From Oidiodendron maius Zn (lineage: Eukaryota; Ascomycota; Leotiomycetes; Myxotrichaceae), in contig KN832870.1 in the NCBI GenBank assembly GCA_000827325.1, forward strand, positions 5,518,001 to 5,582,000: a DNA stretch of 64,000 nucleotides, in the 5' to 3' direction. The notes below the pieces were generated by a model that saw nothing but the letters and a program-made list of their open reading frames with translations, had not been told where the DNA came from and did not search any database. The stretch's first letter is position 1; every line of letters begins with the position of its first letter. Below, in pieces: positions 1 to 12,779 of the stretch. Both the position numbers and the translations under genes were made by a program.

Positions 1-1695
1 TAATGCAAAGGGAAACTAACTGGAAATACCCATTCGTCGCCCCAACAGCCACATTCAAGATCAGGTAGAAAGGTTCGTCAAATGGTGTATTAAACCGGCC
101 TGTCACAGACCACGGATCGAGCTTCGTAGTTCAGTAATTTGTCAAACTCAGAGCAGATAGAACTTACAGGAATAGATCCATTAATAGACATTTTGGAGAA
201 GAACCCTCTGTCATACATGTCACCATATTTCTTGCCGAATGGAATATACATCGATTGCTAGATTTTGTCAGTCTCACAGCATTTCTAGGGCTCAATCTCT
301 GTGGCTATGAAGCCAGGGAGATGGAATGAGGCATTCATACCGCAAGTCGGCTGTCAACCCAAGTATAGATATAATCTTCACCCCATTCCATACCGAAGGT
401 GTGGAAATCATCGGAGTAGTCGCCACGTTTCAGGTAGCGGACTCCGCTCGTGCGGTAGTATGCATCTAAAACGGAATCTGGAGCCCAATGGAGAGTACCT
501 CCAACCTAGATAAAGCATTAGAAAGAAACTAGCTTCGTCTCGAATTGCATGATACTGAAAGTGTCAAGTATGAATTGAGATATAACATACAAGGTTACGA
601 CCCCCAGCATATCTAGAATTTAGTAGTTAGCTTAGCAAGGGATATCATCTGAGAGAAGACTTACGTGAGACCATCATTGCCTTTCGATTCCATTATATCA
701 ATCTCTCCACTGGCTGGCCAAGCACCGTAAACACTGCTTTCGGGCATCATCCTAGGCAATCAAACCTTGTCAATAGGCGCCTTTCCAACCGCGCGCGTTA
801 CTGAAACGGGTGTGTGGACTTACCAAATAGCTGGCCATAGCCAATCGCCACGAGGCAATTTTGCCACAACTTCAACCTTCCCGTAGGTAATGTTATGCTT
901 CCCTTGCGTTGTCAATCGTGCGCTTCTTACTGGGTTAATGACGGTTCCAGTAGTAGAATTGCTAACAACAACACATGCTGATGTATCTGTACTGGTACAT
1001 ATTCCCTGTGCCGTGAGATTGAGCGTATACCCGTTCAAGATCTGGCCTTGGGTAATACTAGTGACTTCGCTCGTAACTGTGGGCACGATGTGAAGTCCAT
1101 TTTCATCTGCATACGCATTCTTCTCGTCGTTAGTGGTCCAGTCGAATGAGCCGCTTCCGTAGCCTCCAACTTGGATCTCGTAGTTCCAATTGCTCTCGTC
1201 AATTCCACTGCTAAAATCGTCTTCAAATATTAAACAATACTGAATCGCTGATCAGTCCTGAATAGGTGGCATAAGGGAAAACGGCACGTACAGGAGGGTT
1301 ATCAACGCTAGCCCAACCTGTGTATATGATATACGCCCCAAGGCCCAATCCTATAGTTGCCAAACCCCAGAAAAAAAACTTGTCCCAGAGCATACGAGGG
1401 TCTCTTTTAGTTGTCCATGGCTTATCATAGGAACCGATGAGTCGCGCAGACTTGAATTTACGCTGTCTGAGCGGTCTTGTTCCTTCTATAGCGGCATTAG
1501 CGAATGTAATTCCAGATCAGTTTAAAAATGCCCGGATATACCTGATAGGTTGTAAGATACTGCCGCAGACGAACGTATCGTCCCTGGCCTGGATTGATTT
1601 CGTGGTGTCAAGAAGGGATTGTCAATTGTTCTTGGGAGGTAGTAAGGGGCATTCGGCTCGGGATCGTCCCGGCCATGATCACCCTGTTTCTCCAT
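1..1695 (-). CDS. Membrane-anchored GH16 beta-glucan hydrolase/transglycosylase-like protein (3' end outside window)
   Basis: A GH16 family enzyme acting on beta-1,3(-1,4)-glucan of cell walls. The chosen ATG (1693-1695) gives a Pro/Ser-rich cytosolic N-terminus, then one membrane segment (about 1320-1380, WGLATIGLGLGAYIIYT), then the lectin/glucanase fold outside: a type II membrane protein. Visible introns are 1486-1541, with branch site GCTAAT, and 1240-1291; the exons before the catalytic part sum to 116 codons in phase. The catalytic signature EIDIME is encoded near 690-710, preceded by GDWLWPAIW and MPESS, as usual in this family. After it come the conserved HTFGMEW block (about 380-400) and PFYLILNVAVGA (near 45-80). 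The reading frame runs off the left edge, so the C-terminus is missing. Family assignment is strong; exact substrate (1,3- versus mixed-linkage glucan) cannot be read from the sequence. Confidence 0.88.
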
Positions 1696-3071
1696 ATGGA
1701 TGGGATGAGTTTTCCGGGAGAATTTGGAACGAAACTTAGAAGGAAACTTAGGAGAGAATTTAGGGGGGGGTTTAGGGAGGGATTTTGAGAAGGGTGGGTG
1801 AAGATGGACGTGGGAGTTGCAGAGCAACCGGGAATATCCACTCAATTGGAAAGCATGAACAGCGCGGGACAGCGAACCGCCTTACGCTTCAAATCACACA
1901 GCCCTTTATCAAGCATTGGATAAGCTTTTTCAGCCCAGCACACATGGTCTTTATCACGCCACTTCCTCGGTGATGCCCTGAAGATCAAACGCGGCTGAAA
2001 GGGCTGTTCGCGTGGCATGTTGACCCAAGGTTTAACTCGCGCGCTAAGGTTGGCACATATAGATTGGGCCCCGAATATCTTTGCTGAGTGGCTTTGCATT
2101 TGGCCAATTGCAGGGGGGCAATTCGTGGGCGCAAAGAACATTTTTCCAAAATACGAGGACGTAAACGCCCCCAGCTGGCATGCTCCGTAAGAAATCTGCT
2201 TTGGCTACTCGGCTCTCGTCGTCAGTCGCCAGCCTCGGAACGAGGCGGCTTGGCTGGAACGGTCGATGGGCGTCAATAGCCATCCCGTCCCGTCCTTTTC
2301 AATAGCTCACGACGCGCAGGTGCGAAAAGTATCCGGTCTAGAGTAGATGCTAGTGGGGGTACACCCGGATAACTCGGACTTGTGGCTTGTCAGGTAAAAC
2401 AGCCAGATCACCACGCCACTGGTGCCTGAGCTTGGCATCTTCACCCACGTGCAAGCCTCAAAAGCCTCATTTCACGTGACTTACAGTACGTGGATACTTC
2501 TTGGCCCAATTGTTTTAGCGAGCGGATTTCTATATTTATACCGCCAACACTCCGCCTTATGCGGCTCCCCTTCTTATCTCCTTTGGTCCATCCGTGCGCG
2601 TCCCGCCGAGCATGCACGCCAAGCAATAGTTCGGCCAGCGGGACGATGTCAGCGAGGATCTTGATTCGCCGTCAAATGAAGTAAATGCTGAGAGCTGAAA
2701 ACCCTCCTGATAAGAGTGGGTAGAAGGGCGCGTTGGCAAGCTTCAAGCAAATCTTTGTGGAGCTGAAAGAGCTCGGTCCTCGGTCGGGAAGCCCGCTGCT
2801 CTGGCGACAAGATGCAATTGGTATTGTGGCCATTGCTGTCGACATAACCCATCGTTTGGAGCCTAGCTTTGCTTTATATCAGTACGTACAGTATCCGCCA
2901 GCTTGGGTGCGAAATTGGTGTCACTCTCTCCGTCGCATTACATTCGGAGTCGCACATCTGCCCCCCACCTTAATTATTTTCCGTAGAACTCAACTTCTTC
3001 GGTCTTTCATCCTTCGTTTTTAGATTTAGATTATTGCTCTAATTAGAATAAACGCATCAAATTCTATCGCA
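1696..3071. other. Intergenic region between divergent GH16 and GT2 genes
   Basis: A shared 5' region of about 1.4 kb. Short open frames exist on both strands, but none shows a recognisable domain, signal peptide or splice pattern. The stretch just before the GT2 start is pyrimidine-rich (about 2960-3010), like many fungal core promoters. Next to the GH16 start there is a purine-rich tract with short AGGA repeats (about 1730-1795). Confidence 0.5.
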
Positions 3072-6000
3072 ATGCCGGAGACGGGCTCTCCCAGCGGAGA
3101 CAGCGGCGTCACTCGCCCGGTTCCAGCCCTCCTTCATCGGCACTCCCGGTATCAAGTCCCTACCAGCTTGTTCCAGGGCCATGGAGACATTGACGAGTAC
3201 ACTCGGTCAGTTATGGTAAGTACATCAAGCTTGCGTCTTACAATTATAGTATATTTATTAATTCCCCTGAAGATGGCTCAGTTCCTCTACCGGCGTCTGC
3301 AAGAACACGGATGGCTCCAACCAGATAAGAAGGCAGAAATTCCAGCATCACTTGGCATTGTACTGCAAGTCGAGCATGAGCAGGAAACTAAATTCATTGT
3401 CGAGCCCCAGACAACCGATGACAATGTCAAAGCCATCTGTAGCAATTTGAATCTTGGCGCTGTTTTTACCATGTCATCTGACCTGACGCACCTGTTCTTC
3501 ACGAAAATTGGCCAAGATGATTTTGAAATTACGCTGTCTCCCAACAATGTCACCGTACCTGTAGTAGACTCGTTAGAAGAGCTTGCTAGAGATGGAGCTG
3601 GTGTTAGGAGAAGAGATTTCTGCTGTTTCGTGAGAAAAGAGAGATTAGTACTGGTTTGGAGCAATACCCCTGACGGGGTCATGCTTCACGGTGGAGATGT
3701 CGATAGCAAACTCATGAGCTCTGTAAGTCAAGGTATTTTGATCGCGTTTATTTCAACTAACGTTTCCAAGATCTGGGGCGCACATATTCCCGTTCCCGAG
3801 ACTCCTCCCACTCCTTATCACGCTCGAAGTCAAGGTCTCACCCTCACGCCCGGCCAGCAGAGAACTCCAAGCATCTTTTCGAACCCTAGCGTAGTTGAGA
3901 TGTACAACGAAGAGAAAAACCTCGCTATCATCGATGAAATCGATCTCGGAGCTGAAGATGAAGAGTCCCTTGAAGCGCCAGCTCGCCCATTCTTACTTAC
4001 TCATTCAGTCATGGTCGGTCTCGCAATGTGTTTGCTAATGGTCATCGAATGCTTAGCCGTACGATTAATCGTCATTGAAGTACATGCTCTCGGGACGGTA
4101 GCCCTCCCTCGATTGGCTCTTCTTTGCACACTTCCAATTTTTATGTTTTTCACTCTTTTCTTCACAATCGTTGTCATCGGTACTGTTTTTCAACTCCTCG
4201 GACCGGTCAACGATGTCAAGCTGGGAAATTCTCGCTTTTATAGCTCTCGCGCTCCAGATATCAAACGCCACCCCAACATTGATTTCCCTCATATCACGAT
4301 CCAGATGCCTGTCTATAAAGAAGGTCTCAAGGGAGTTATCATTCCTACCATTAATAGCTTGCTGGGTGCAATCAGACATTACGAGAAGCTGGGCGGTACT
4401 GCGAGCATATACGTTTGTGAAGACGGAATGCAGGCCTTGAAACCCGAGGTATCGGAGATGAGACAGCGATTTTATCGGGCGAATAATATCGGCTGGTGTG
4501 CACGACCTGCGCATGGAAAGGATGGCTTCATTCGTGCGGGAAAGTTCAAAAAGGCTTCAAACATGAACTACTGCCTTAGTTTCAGCTTGAGAGTTGAGGA
4601 TGAGTTGCTCAGCCTCATGGCTGAGAAGTCAGCAAGAGAGGGAAGATCAACGGAAGATTTCTCGGTTGAAGAAGAAAGCACCCTTTATGATATAGCTCTT
4701 CAGGCTATAATTGATGCCGATGGTGGTAAGACCCTGGCCGATGGTAATGTGAGAATGGGCGATATCATTTTGATTGTCGACTGCGATACCCGAGTGGTAA
4801 GTTCTTGTCTTTCTCTTCCCGAGCTTATATAAGTTGTTTTACTAACGGCGTTATAGCCTATCGACTGCTTGTCTCTCGGTGCAATGGAGATGGAAGAAAG
4901 CCCTGAGGTAGCAATCATTCAGCACGCCTCCGGTGTGATGCAAGTCATCAACAGCTTCTTTGAGAATGCCAGTATGTATTTCAATGCCAGTCCATCTTCG
5001 AATACCAGACTTACCAGTACAGTAACGTATTTCACCGACCTTGTCTACCTCCTTATCCGATTCTCCGTCGGTAGTGGCGATTGCGCGCCTTTTGTGGGCC
5101 ACAACGCATTCCTTCGCTGGAAAGCTATACAAAGCGTCTCGTTCATCGAGAATGGCGTCGAAAAGTTTTGGTCTGAAAGCCACGTCTCAGAAGATTTTGA
5201 TATGTCCCTCCGTCTCCAAACTGCCGGGTTTGTGGTTAGACTTGCTACCTACGGTAAAGTCCCTTGACTAGCCATACTCCATGAGCTCTAGGATGCTAAC
5301 ATACTATAGACAAGGGTGAATTCAAGGAAGGTGTCTCCCTCACCGCATTTGACGAACTTCTGCGATGGGAGAAGTATTCTTACGGCTGCTCTGAACTGGT
5401 ACGATTCTTCCGTTCTCTTGCTCATAATTTGCTAATCCGCTCAGATTTTCCACCCGGTCTACAAATGGATCTACCGTGGTCCTTTCACTCCTCTCTTTCT
5501 CCGTTTCCTCGGCTCCAATATGAAAGTCTCGGCCAAATTCACTATCTTGGGCTACATTGGCACGTATTACGCCATTGGTGCAGCTCTACCCTTATCTATC
5601 ACGAACTATTTCCTTACAGGTTGGTTCGCAGATACTTTGGACCACAGTTATCTGCCTAGTTGGGATATGCTCTGCGGCACGCTCTTTATCTTCTTGGTAG
5701 TTAGCCCCTTGGCGTTTGCATGGTATCGCCATCGCCTGGGAGAGAAGCAGTTCTTTTGGGCCGTTCTGGAAGCTTTTACCTGGATGCCATTCTTCAGTAT
5801 GTTCTGACCTTTCGTTTTCCATACTACTCTACTTCTTCCCCAGATCGACCCATGTTCCTAACCATGTCACAGTGGTGTTTTTCGGAGGCTTGTCATGGCA
5901 CATCTCCTATGCCCTCCTAGCACATATGTTCTGTCTACCCATTGAATGGTCCTCCACTGCCAAAGAACTCGAAGCAGGAGGTTTCTTTGTCGGAATAGAG

Positions 6001-6180
6001 AGGGTATGGAAAGCGTTCAGATTCGTGATTGCATTTATGATACTAGTGTGCGGAGCCTTGATTTATTTGAGCTTGTACGCTCCCCCAGGGTGGCAAATCT
6101 CGGCTTGGACTAGTATCATACCAGTCGCTAATCAAGTGTTTGGTCATGTTATGTTGCCAGTCATTACAATTTTGTTGTAA
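3072..6180 (+). CDS. Processive family 2 glycosyltransferase (Glyco_trans_2_3 / cellulose-chitin-synthase-like membrane protein)
   Basis: Polysaccharide synthase-like GT2 enzyme of the plasma membrane, expected to move a sugar from a nucleotide-sugar into an exported glycan. Seven exons were read, with introns 3216-3272, 3723-3770, 4797-4856, 5254-5309, 5399-5444 and 5797-5872. The spliced length is 2766 nt, 921 residues, fully in frame. The N-terminal ~300 residues form a soluble domain that I do not recognise. Two membrane segments follow (about 4005-4190), then the catalytic domain with IDADGG (near 4710), VDCDTR (4776-4793), EDFDMS (5190-5207) and RWEKY (5363-5377). These are the equivalents of the D,D,D,(Q/R)xxRW motifs. 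Several C-terminal membrane spans follow (about 5530-6175). The first two introns are multiples of three without stops, so unspliced RNA would stay in frame there. Product sugar is unknown. Confidence 0.88.
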
Positions 6181-7179
6181 GACATAGAGAGAAGGCAATA
6201 TAGATAGAAGGCGGTAAACTTAGAAAATAAGGTATATTATGACGGAATGGGTTAGAGAAAGGTAATGGGTTAAATACTATAGGAGTAGATTTTGTTTCGA
6301 TACTAATACGCAAGTTACGAGTAATACATACCTCTAGTTAGTGTATTTCATTTTTACTTAATGAATTATGAATTTTATATGAAAACAAGTTTTGTGATCA
6401 AATTGTAGAGCCTCTTCTATTTCTTGTATAATATAATTGGAAAGAAGTGCAATTACTAGAGCTACAACCTCTGATTGAGATACAGCTATTGTAGCTCATA
6501 GTTGCTTGTTTTTTCTTGGAAAGCAATGATGAGCATTTTATGGTGACTTTGTTTGTTTGTTGTTTTATTGTGGGGTGTTTTGGGTAGGAGAGGGGGGGGG
6601 GGGGGCGGCACGTGATAACGCGTTGCACTTTTCCCCACACTATCTCGATCGCGTCTCATCCTCAAAACATGAAATGCTTCCCCTGTCAGCCAGTGTATAT
6701 GCATCTGCTTAGATAAATCCTTTAGCTTCAGTTTTGATAGGTAGAGAGCATCCTGACAGCTCGTTTATTTCCTGCTCCCTAAATTTCCGTGCTCGTACTC
6801 GCAAATCATGTTGCCGTGTTTTGTGCATTCAGCCTGAATGCTCCTCGTCTGGAATAGACCTGCATACCACTGTACAGGGCTGGTCTTGTGAGGGGCTGCG
6901 AGAACTAGTACCCCACGAATACGCCATATTTCTATTACCCCAGAGGCTATCCAGTTCAGCCGAAGCCACTCGGTACCCGCGTCCCCTCAGTCGGGGTAGT
7001 GATATTGCTTTGTAGACGTACCCCCCATCGGCCAACCGGAGAAAGCAATCACCCGAATATTCTGTTAGAAGGTGGGATTTCCAGGCGGGCCTATGTATTT
7101 AGCTCTGTGCCCGCAGAATGATTGCTTTCGTGGCCTCTCGTCAGCGTTTCCATACTGTCCTATAGTAGACAATTCCACG
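6181..7179. other. Intergenic region with a long poly-G run
   Basis: About 1 kb between the GT2 stop and the carboxylesterase start. It contains a run of about 14 G at 6592-6605 and AT-rich sequence from 6200 to 6500. Open frames here are short and lack domain signatures. One CGGTAAA heptamer sits at 6212-6218, just after the GT2 stop. Confidence 0.5.
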
Positions 7180-9306
7180 ATGGCTTTAAACGTTTTCGCT
7201 GTTCTGCTAGCAGTGGGACAATTGGGGTTGTGTGTTCCTGCACCCAATGATCTTGGGTCAGACCTCACGATCCTTGTTAATAATGATCTTCTAGGTGAGA
7301 ATCCTGGGATCAATAACTATCAATGGCTCTTCTAATATAATCAAAGGGCCTCAAAGTCCGTCTGCGGACTCCGGGATTATCCTTCTCACGAGCCGGTCAG
7401 GAGCTTCAGCTGCAGCCGACTGCGCAACTCTAGGAGAGCAATTGTGGGCGCCTGAGCTGAAAACTGCGAGCATCCAGCCGAATCTCAATTATCTAACCTA
7501 CGAGAATCAGTATCGTGCTACTCAGCAATACTGGATTGCCTCGAACTCGCGTGGGCCTCGGGCTATTGACGGGGAGGGTCACGTCACCGGCGTGAGCCCT
7601 CATCTTCATCTACCTGCTCTTTGCACGAATTCGGCACCCTTCTCAAACATTTCTTACCAAGACACGAGCACTAGATGGCAAGTGACTGTCCATTCGAACT
7701 ATGAATATCTCACAGGGTGGGTATATGACTTCATTTGGAGGTTTGTGCTGATATATGCAGATTCCGAGACAGTCTGAGCTTTCGATTCCTAGGCATTCGT
7801 TATGCACCACAGCCCCAGCGGTTTACACATTCAATACCATACACCGGATCCAACAATCAAGCCTCAGCCACTTCGTATGGGTCAGAGTGTGTGCAGGCCG
7901 GTGTTGATGGCTCCGAAGATTGTCTGTTCTTGAATATCTTTACGCCGTACCTTCCCGCTCACGGAGGTGCCCCAGCCCAAGATCTTAAGCCAGTCATGTT
8001 TTGGATACATGGAGGAGCTTTTACCAGCGGTACAGGAAATGACCCAACCATGGATGGGGCAAATATAGTGTCTAGAGGAGACGTCGTCCTAGTTACGATT
8101 AACTATCGTCTGACAACGCTTGGATTCCTTGCCCTCGATGATGGAGTTACCAAAGGGAATTATGGATTTGCAGATCAGATTAATGCTCTTAATTGGGTTC
8201 GTAAGAACATCCAAGATTTTGGTGGAGATCCAAATCGCATTACAGTGTTTGGCCAGTCTGCCGGTGCCGGGTCGGTTAGAGCCATGCTCGCGTCATCAAA
8301 GACGAAGGGGATGTTTAAAGGAGCTATCCCACAAAGCAATCTGGGCGGTGGAGGATATGGAACAACGTACTCGCAATATTTGACTATTGACGAGGAAGTC
8401 AGCCAGGCGGCAAATCCAATTCTGGCAGCTACCAATTGCTCCACTGCACACTCACAAGTGGACTGTCTTCGCGCGGTCCCTGCGAATACCTTAGCAAACC
8501 TGGCAACTGTTGCGCGCTATCTAGTGGTTGATGGCACGTATCTCACCTCTGATGGGTTGGATTTCAAACATACTAACCTTCCCGACGTCCATGTCTTATC
8601 TGGATTTATGCGTGATGATGGAGCGGCAATTACTAGCATTATTGACACCGACAACCTGACGACTTCGCTGAATGACGACGGGTTCCCTGCAGCTCCAATA
8701 GTCTCGTCCGGTCTCTTTCCACTCCCTGACGGTCAAAACGAGACATTAAACGTATTCAACGTCACAGCCCGTGTCGCAACAGATACAATCTTCCGCTGCA
8801 TTGACCAAGCCAGTGTCTATGCATCACTGACCTTCAACACATTTGCGCCAAATACATATTTCTATGAATTCAATCGCTCCTATCAAACTCCCGGTTTCGA
8901 TCCAAACCCACCCCTCTGTGACGCCCCCGTCTCTGCATCCCATCCGTACGGCGACCCTAGTCAGGAGTACTACAAATGCCATTCCGGAGAACTCTACTTC
9001 GTGTTCGGCAATGTCCTGAGAATGGGATTGCACCTGCGAGATGGGAATGATATACCATTCTCACAATTCGCGCTGGATTCCTGGGCATCCTTTGCAAGAT
9101 CATGGAACCCAAATCCGGATCCGGGACTCTTGAAAGCGAGGGGGTATTTGAATACTTTGAATGAGCTGGAGACGGCTGGTCCTTGGTTGCCTGTGAATAA
9201 AAACTCGTTGCAGCTGAGAGAATTGGAATGGCCTAGCAAGAGTATCCCTTTCCGGGATGTAGAGCAGTGCAAATTACTTGGATGGCCACTGGATTACTTC
9301 GTGTAG
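7180..9306 (+). CDS. Secreted type-B carboxylesterase / cholinesterase-like lipase
   Basis: Alpha/beta-hydrolase of the COesterase family, hydrolysing carboxylic esters outside the cell. The ATG at 7180 opens a classic signal peptide (hydrophobic LNVFAVLLAVGQLGL, then CVPAP). Introns 7295-7346 and 7717-7760 give 2031 spliced nt, 676 residues, in frame. Family marks visible are the oxyanion loop HGGAF, the EDCLFLNIF block, and the nucleophile elbow GQSAGAGS with its Ser codon at 8257-8259. An acidic MRDDGA segment and a CHSGELYFVFGN segment follow, the latter providing the likely catalytic His. Several N-glycosylation sites are present. Length is somewhat above the usual 550-600 because of an N-terminal extension of about 120 residues before the typical LSFRFLGIRYA start of the fold. 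It lies next to a CTF1-like regulator on the other strand; cutin or lipid-ester use is possible but not shown. Confidence 0.9.
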
Positions 9307-9491
9307 TTCTGTGCATCCTCCAAGAACGCAACTCGCCGAGTTCTAATTTATATAAATAGTAATTCGTCTTGCGGCGTACCAAAAATATATTTTTAATCTT
9401 GCTCATCATGCACCAGCTTGATGTTGAGGGATTACTTTGACTAGCGTGACGTAAACTGATCTTGCATACTGTTGTATGTTTCATCAAATAC

Positions 9492-12080
9492 CTAAATATT
9501 GTACAACATATCTTCTGATATCCCATTCGATACTGGTACAATGGGATCATATACCATTCCACCGTCATAATCCGGAAATAAATCCTGAAATACATTTTCT
9601 GAAAGCGAAAACCCAGGACTCAGCAACTGATCCACGTTGCTGAAACGCGGTGAAGTATTGAACCATGATGGAGCAGGTTGCTCATTCAAAGGTAGATTGG
9701 GCTCCGGTGTCAAGAGCATCGAAATATCGCTCTCTTGATGCCCATGCCGCTGATCTAGTGGCGGGTTAACGTAATTCTGGTTCCTATTTTGGGAGGTTGT
9801 CCTGTTGTTCCTGGAGGCGGTTCCTCTGGCGGCTCTCGGGAGCTCAGGATTGGAATTGCCCAAAATCATCTGCGCTTTCTCAAATAGCCGATACATAACA
9901 CCAGCGCTCCAGTAAGTCTCTCGGAGGTTGGAGAGGACGAGCATACAGAGCTGAAGCTTATTGCTTCCGAGACCGCAGATTAATGGGTTAGTAGATTTGC
10001 AGTCGAACAAGTGGATTTGCATTGCGGGAATTAAAGCGGCGATTCTGTAGAGCAGGATTACAATTAGCCATGGAATTATCGAGGAAAATTAATACGAGGG
10101 TCCGTACATCATTGGTCTGAGAAATTTTATAGCGTTGACTTCAATAAGATTTTCCAAAAGACTGTTAGTGCTTGATGCTGCTTCTCGAGCTCGGCGAGTA
10201 GCTGTTCGCAACCATGATGGGTGTGCGCCAGAAGGGAGGGATGCAGATTCGTTCAAGACGTATGGCCGGTAGAGAATAGCAACTGCAGCTCTGTCTCTCT
10301 ATTAACTTATTGTCGATCGAAGTTGACAAATTGGATGCACTCACTGATGAAATAAACCAAGCTGGTAGGCCTGACCACGGAGGATATCACTCATATCATC
10401 TGAGGAAAAATCTTCCTGAAGGCAATCTTGCAACTCTTCGGCGTATCTATCAATATCCCTGATGCATGGTGCGGGACCATTTGCACGGTAATGGAGTCGT
10501 AATATACCACCTAGGATATCACTTATACTAACCAGTTGAATCCACATCTTTGCCAAGTTGCCTGAATCAACAGGAATGAATTTCTCTCGAGCCAAAATTG
10601 AGACGGATTCAAGCTCATCTAAAATGTCATGAGCAACTGGCCATGGACTGTCGCAGTCTTCGCTGTGAATGCGCATTGGACGTCCTTTAGCTAGCGAGAC
10701 CCATCGGTCTCTGACTAAACATGTCCACCAAATACGGCGCATAAGGGACTGGCGTGCCTGCGACGGCTGCTGTGTACGGCTAGTCGAACGTGGAGATCGA
10801 TGGAGGCCGATGCTCTGAGATAAAGAGATAGCAATTCCAATCCAATACCATGCTCCAGTGTGGTCTTGTGGATCTGTATACCAGAATCCGAGTAATAGTA
10901 CCGATTGAATAAGTATTAGTTTGTCTGTTCCCCGATCAAGATCGTAGAGACACTAGGAAATTGTGAGAAGAGTCACTCATTCAAAAAAAAAAATTTACCA
11001 ACCTTGGCGCGCTCATACATTGCGCTCTTCATTGCTTTCCGAGATGAAAATCCCGCCCTTTGCAGCACACCTGCTTCCGCAAACTAGGAGCTCGAGATCA
11101 GCGCGGATTCACTTATGAAGAAGCCCATCCATCGAGTCGGGACAAAATGGACTTACATTTGCTGCGGCCAGAAGCATGCTCCAAAACAATAATGGATTCA
11201 AGCTTTGAGACCCATTGCTGGTATACTCATTTAGGAAACTGGCCGCATCAATTACTGGTAGGAAGAAATGTACATGCTGGAAATAGCAGCAAATCAACTC
11301 ATCGCACACGTCGTCTGGGAGTATCGCAAAGATTCCTTGATGGCGCATATATTCCACTTCATGGGGTTTATGAGGAATGTTTGGTGCTCTCACAGGCAGG
11401 TATGGTCTTGCTTCCTGAGGAGTTCCAGGATGGCATAGATCATAGACAGATTGGCGTGGACCGCGCTTATCCCCTGCGATTATAAGCATTGAAAATGCTC
11501 CAGAGAAGCGCAGCGTACCAATATAAGAGAAGGAGCTATCATCCGGCAAGATTGCGTCCCCTTCCAGCGCACTAGCCGTCGGTCTATTGTTACTATGTTC
11601 AATGCCTACTGCCTCATTTTCCAAAGACGCTGGCCTTGGCTCAACTGCGGCCACAGGAGGCTCCTGGAACAGAGCAGTGCCATTATAGGCACCTAGAGTA
11701 CTTTCGTCACGTTGACCCGCTCGAGAATGCGACAGGCTACCTTCGTACTGGACAGCGGATTGCTCTGTCGGCAAACTACCTCTTGTCCTACGCGGCCTAA
11801 AGAACGTGGGCCATGTCAGAATTCTTAAATCAGATCGTCAATACTTCTATCACCGGCTTTCTGCTTACCGATGCTTCTTGCGTGGAAGAACCTCGCATGA
11901 TGCTTTGTCGTGCTGGCAATTCGAGCACGGAGGGCCTGTCTGGGCCACATCGCATCGCACTTTCCGGCGATTGCAACCCTGACAAGCAACCCGTGAGCGA
12001 ATACGGGGGCCCGGACTGCTAGCATAATTACTACCTCGTGGTGTAGAGCTGAGCTCAGAAGCAGCATCACCAGCAGCCAT
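9492..12080 (-). CDS. Zn2Cys6 transcription factor with fungal-specific TF domain (CTF1/AmdR-like)
   Basis: Nuclear binuclear-zinc-cluster regulator. Exon 1 (12080-11869) encodes the DNA-binding domain with Cys spacing C-QGC-NRRKVRC-DVAQTGPPC-SNC-QHDKASC and a basic tail RKKHR. Intron 11797-11868 has a clean donor and acceptor. The middle part carries a block typical of PF04082 regulators (HLRFPEE-like region replaced here, then LLAAAN, an intron with donor GTAAGT, and FAEAGVLQRAGFSSRKAM near 11080-11020). Further on come MRRIWWTCLVRDRW (about 10700-10742) and an AVAILYRPYV block (about 10250-10290). These resemble cutinase regulator CTF1-type proteins. The C-terminus (10022-9492) is a low-complexity, acidic, likely activating tail. 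Several more introns occur between 10020 and 11100; their exact borders were not all fixed. It is divergent from an MFS permease, and an inverted CGG-containing repeat lies directly upstream of its start. Confidence 0.88.
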
Positions 12081-12083
12081 TAT

Positions 12084-12108
12084 CGGTAAATGCTGAGGAA
12101 GTTTACCG
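12084..12108. promoter_or_regulatory. Inverted repeat CGGTAAA-N11-TTTACCG in front of the Zn2Cys6 gene
   Basis: Perfect 7-bp arms at 12084-12090 and 12102-12108 separated by 11 bp, beginning 4 bp upstream of the regulator start codon. The right arm is part of a second perfect palindrome, TACCGCGGTA (12104-12113). Zn2Cys6 proteins commonly bind paired CGG/CCG triplets, so this is a candidate autoregulatory site. The same heptamer recurs upstream of neighbouring genes. Function is inferred only. Confidence 0.5.
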
Positions 12109-12113
12109 CGGTA

Positions 12114-12779
12114 GAATGTGCGGAGTAAGATGGGTGGAGCGAATGACGATGTTAATAAGTTTTCAGGAATCTAACGCTACTCGAGCTTTCTCCGCATTTC
12201 TGCGCTTAGATTTCCAATTTGAGCAGGCAAGACATGATTTATGTCAGCAATTTCCTTGTGATATCTCCCCGATGATTGCCGTGATTCCTGACCTTTCTTC
12301 CTTTCCCGCGTATTGTCAGGAGCTCAAGTTGCGACCATAAAAGCTGTGCTTGTCATTGGACATCGACAATGCCGGCAGCCAGGGTCACGATATCTGCCCG
12401 GGAATTTTGGTTTGGGTCGTGAGGTTGCATCTGGCGGTTGATTCGGCAAAATAATCTTGGACATCGCGCTATAGAAGCTACGACATGCATTCTTATCCCG
12501 TACCATAATCGTCTGAAATAACCTCTACGGCTGTCTCCCGCATCGAAACCTCCTCCTTCATAGCTTCCCCGCAGACAGGGCTCAACGTGTAGTGCGGGGT
12601 TTCTTGCCGATAGATAAGTTGGTGTTGACCCCGGCTGAGGGAAGTTTGCCGAAGCACTGTTGACTTCGACTCCAAGCAAGACTAAGGCGGATATAAAGAG
12701 TATCGACGTTCTCTCTCATCTATGTGCACGCATCGAGGACTCCTGTCTAAGCATACTCCCGCCTACTCCTTCAGCAACC
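12114..12779. other. Divergent promoter region between the Zn2Cys6 regulator and the MFS permease
   Basis: About 670 bp without a convincing gene. Short frames on both strands lack domains. It would carry the control sequences for both flanking genes. Confidence 0.5.

Noticed and set aside
3287-3682. Antisense 131-codon frame in the GT2 gene
   Set aside because: Lies opposite a clearly conserved, spliced gene and has no domain.
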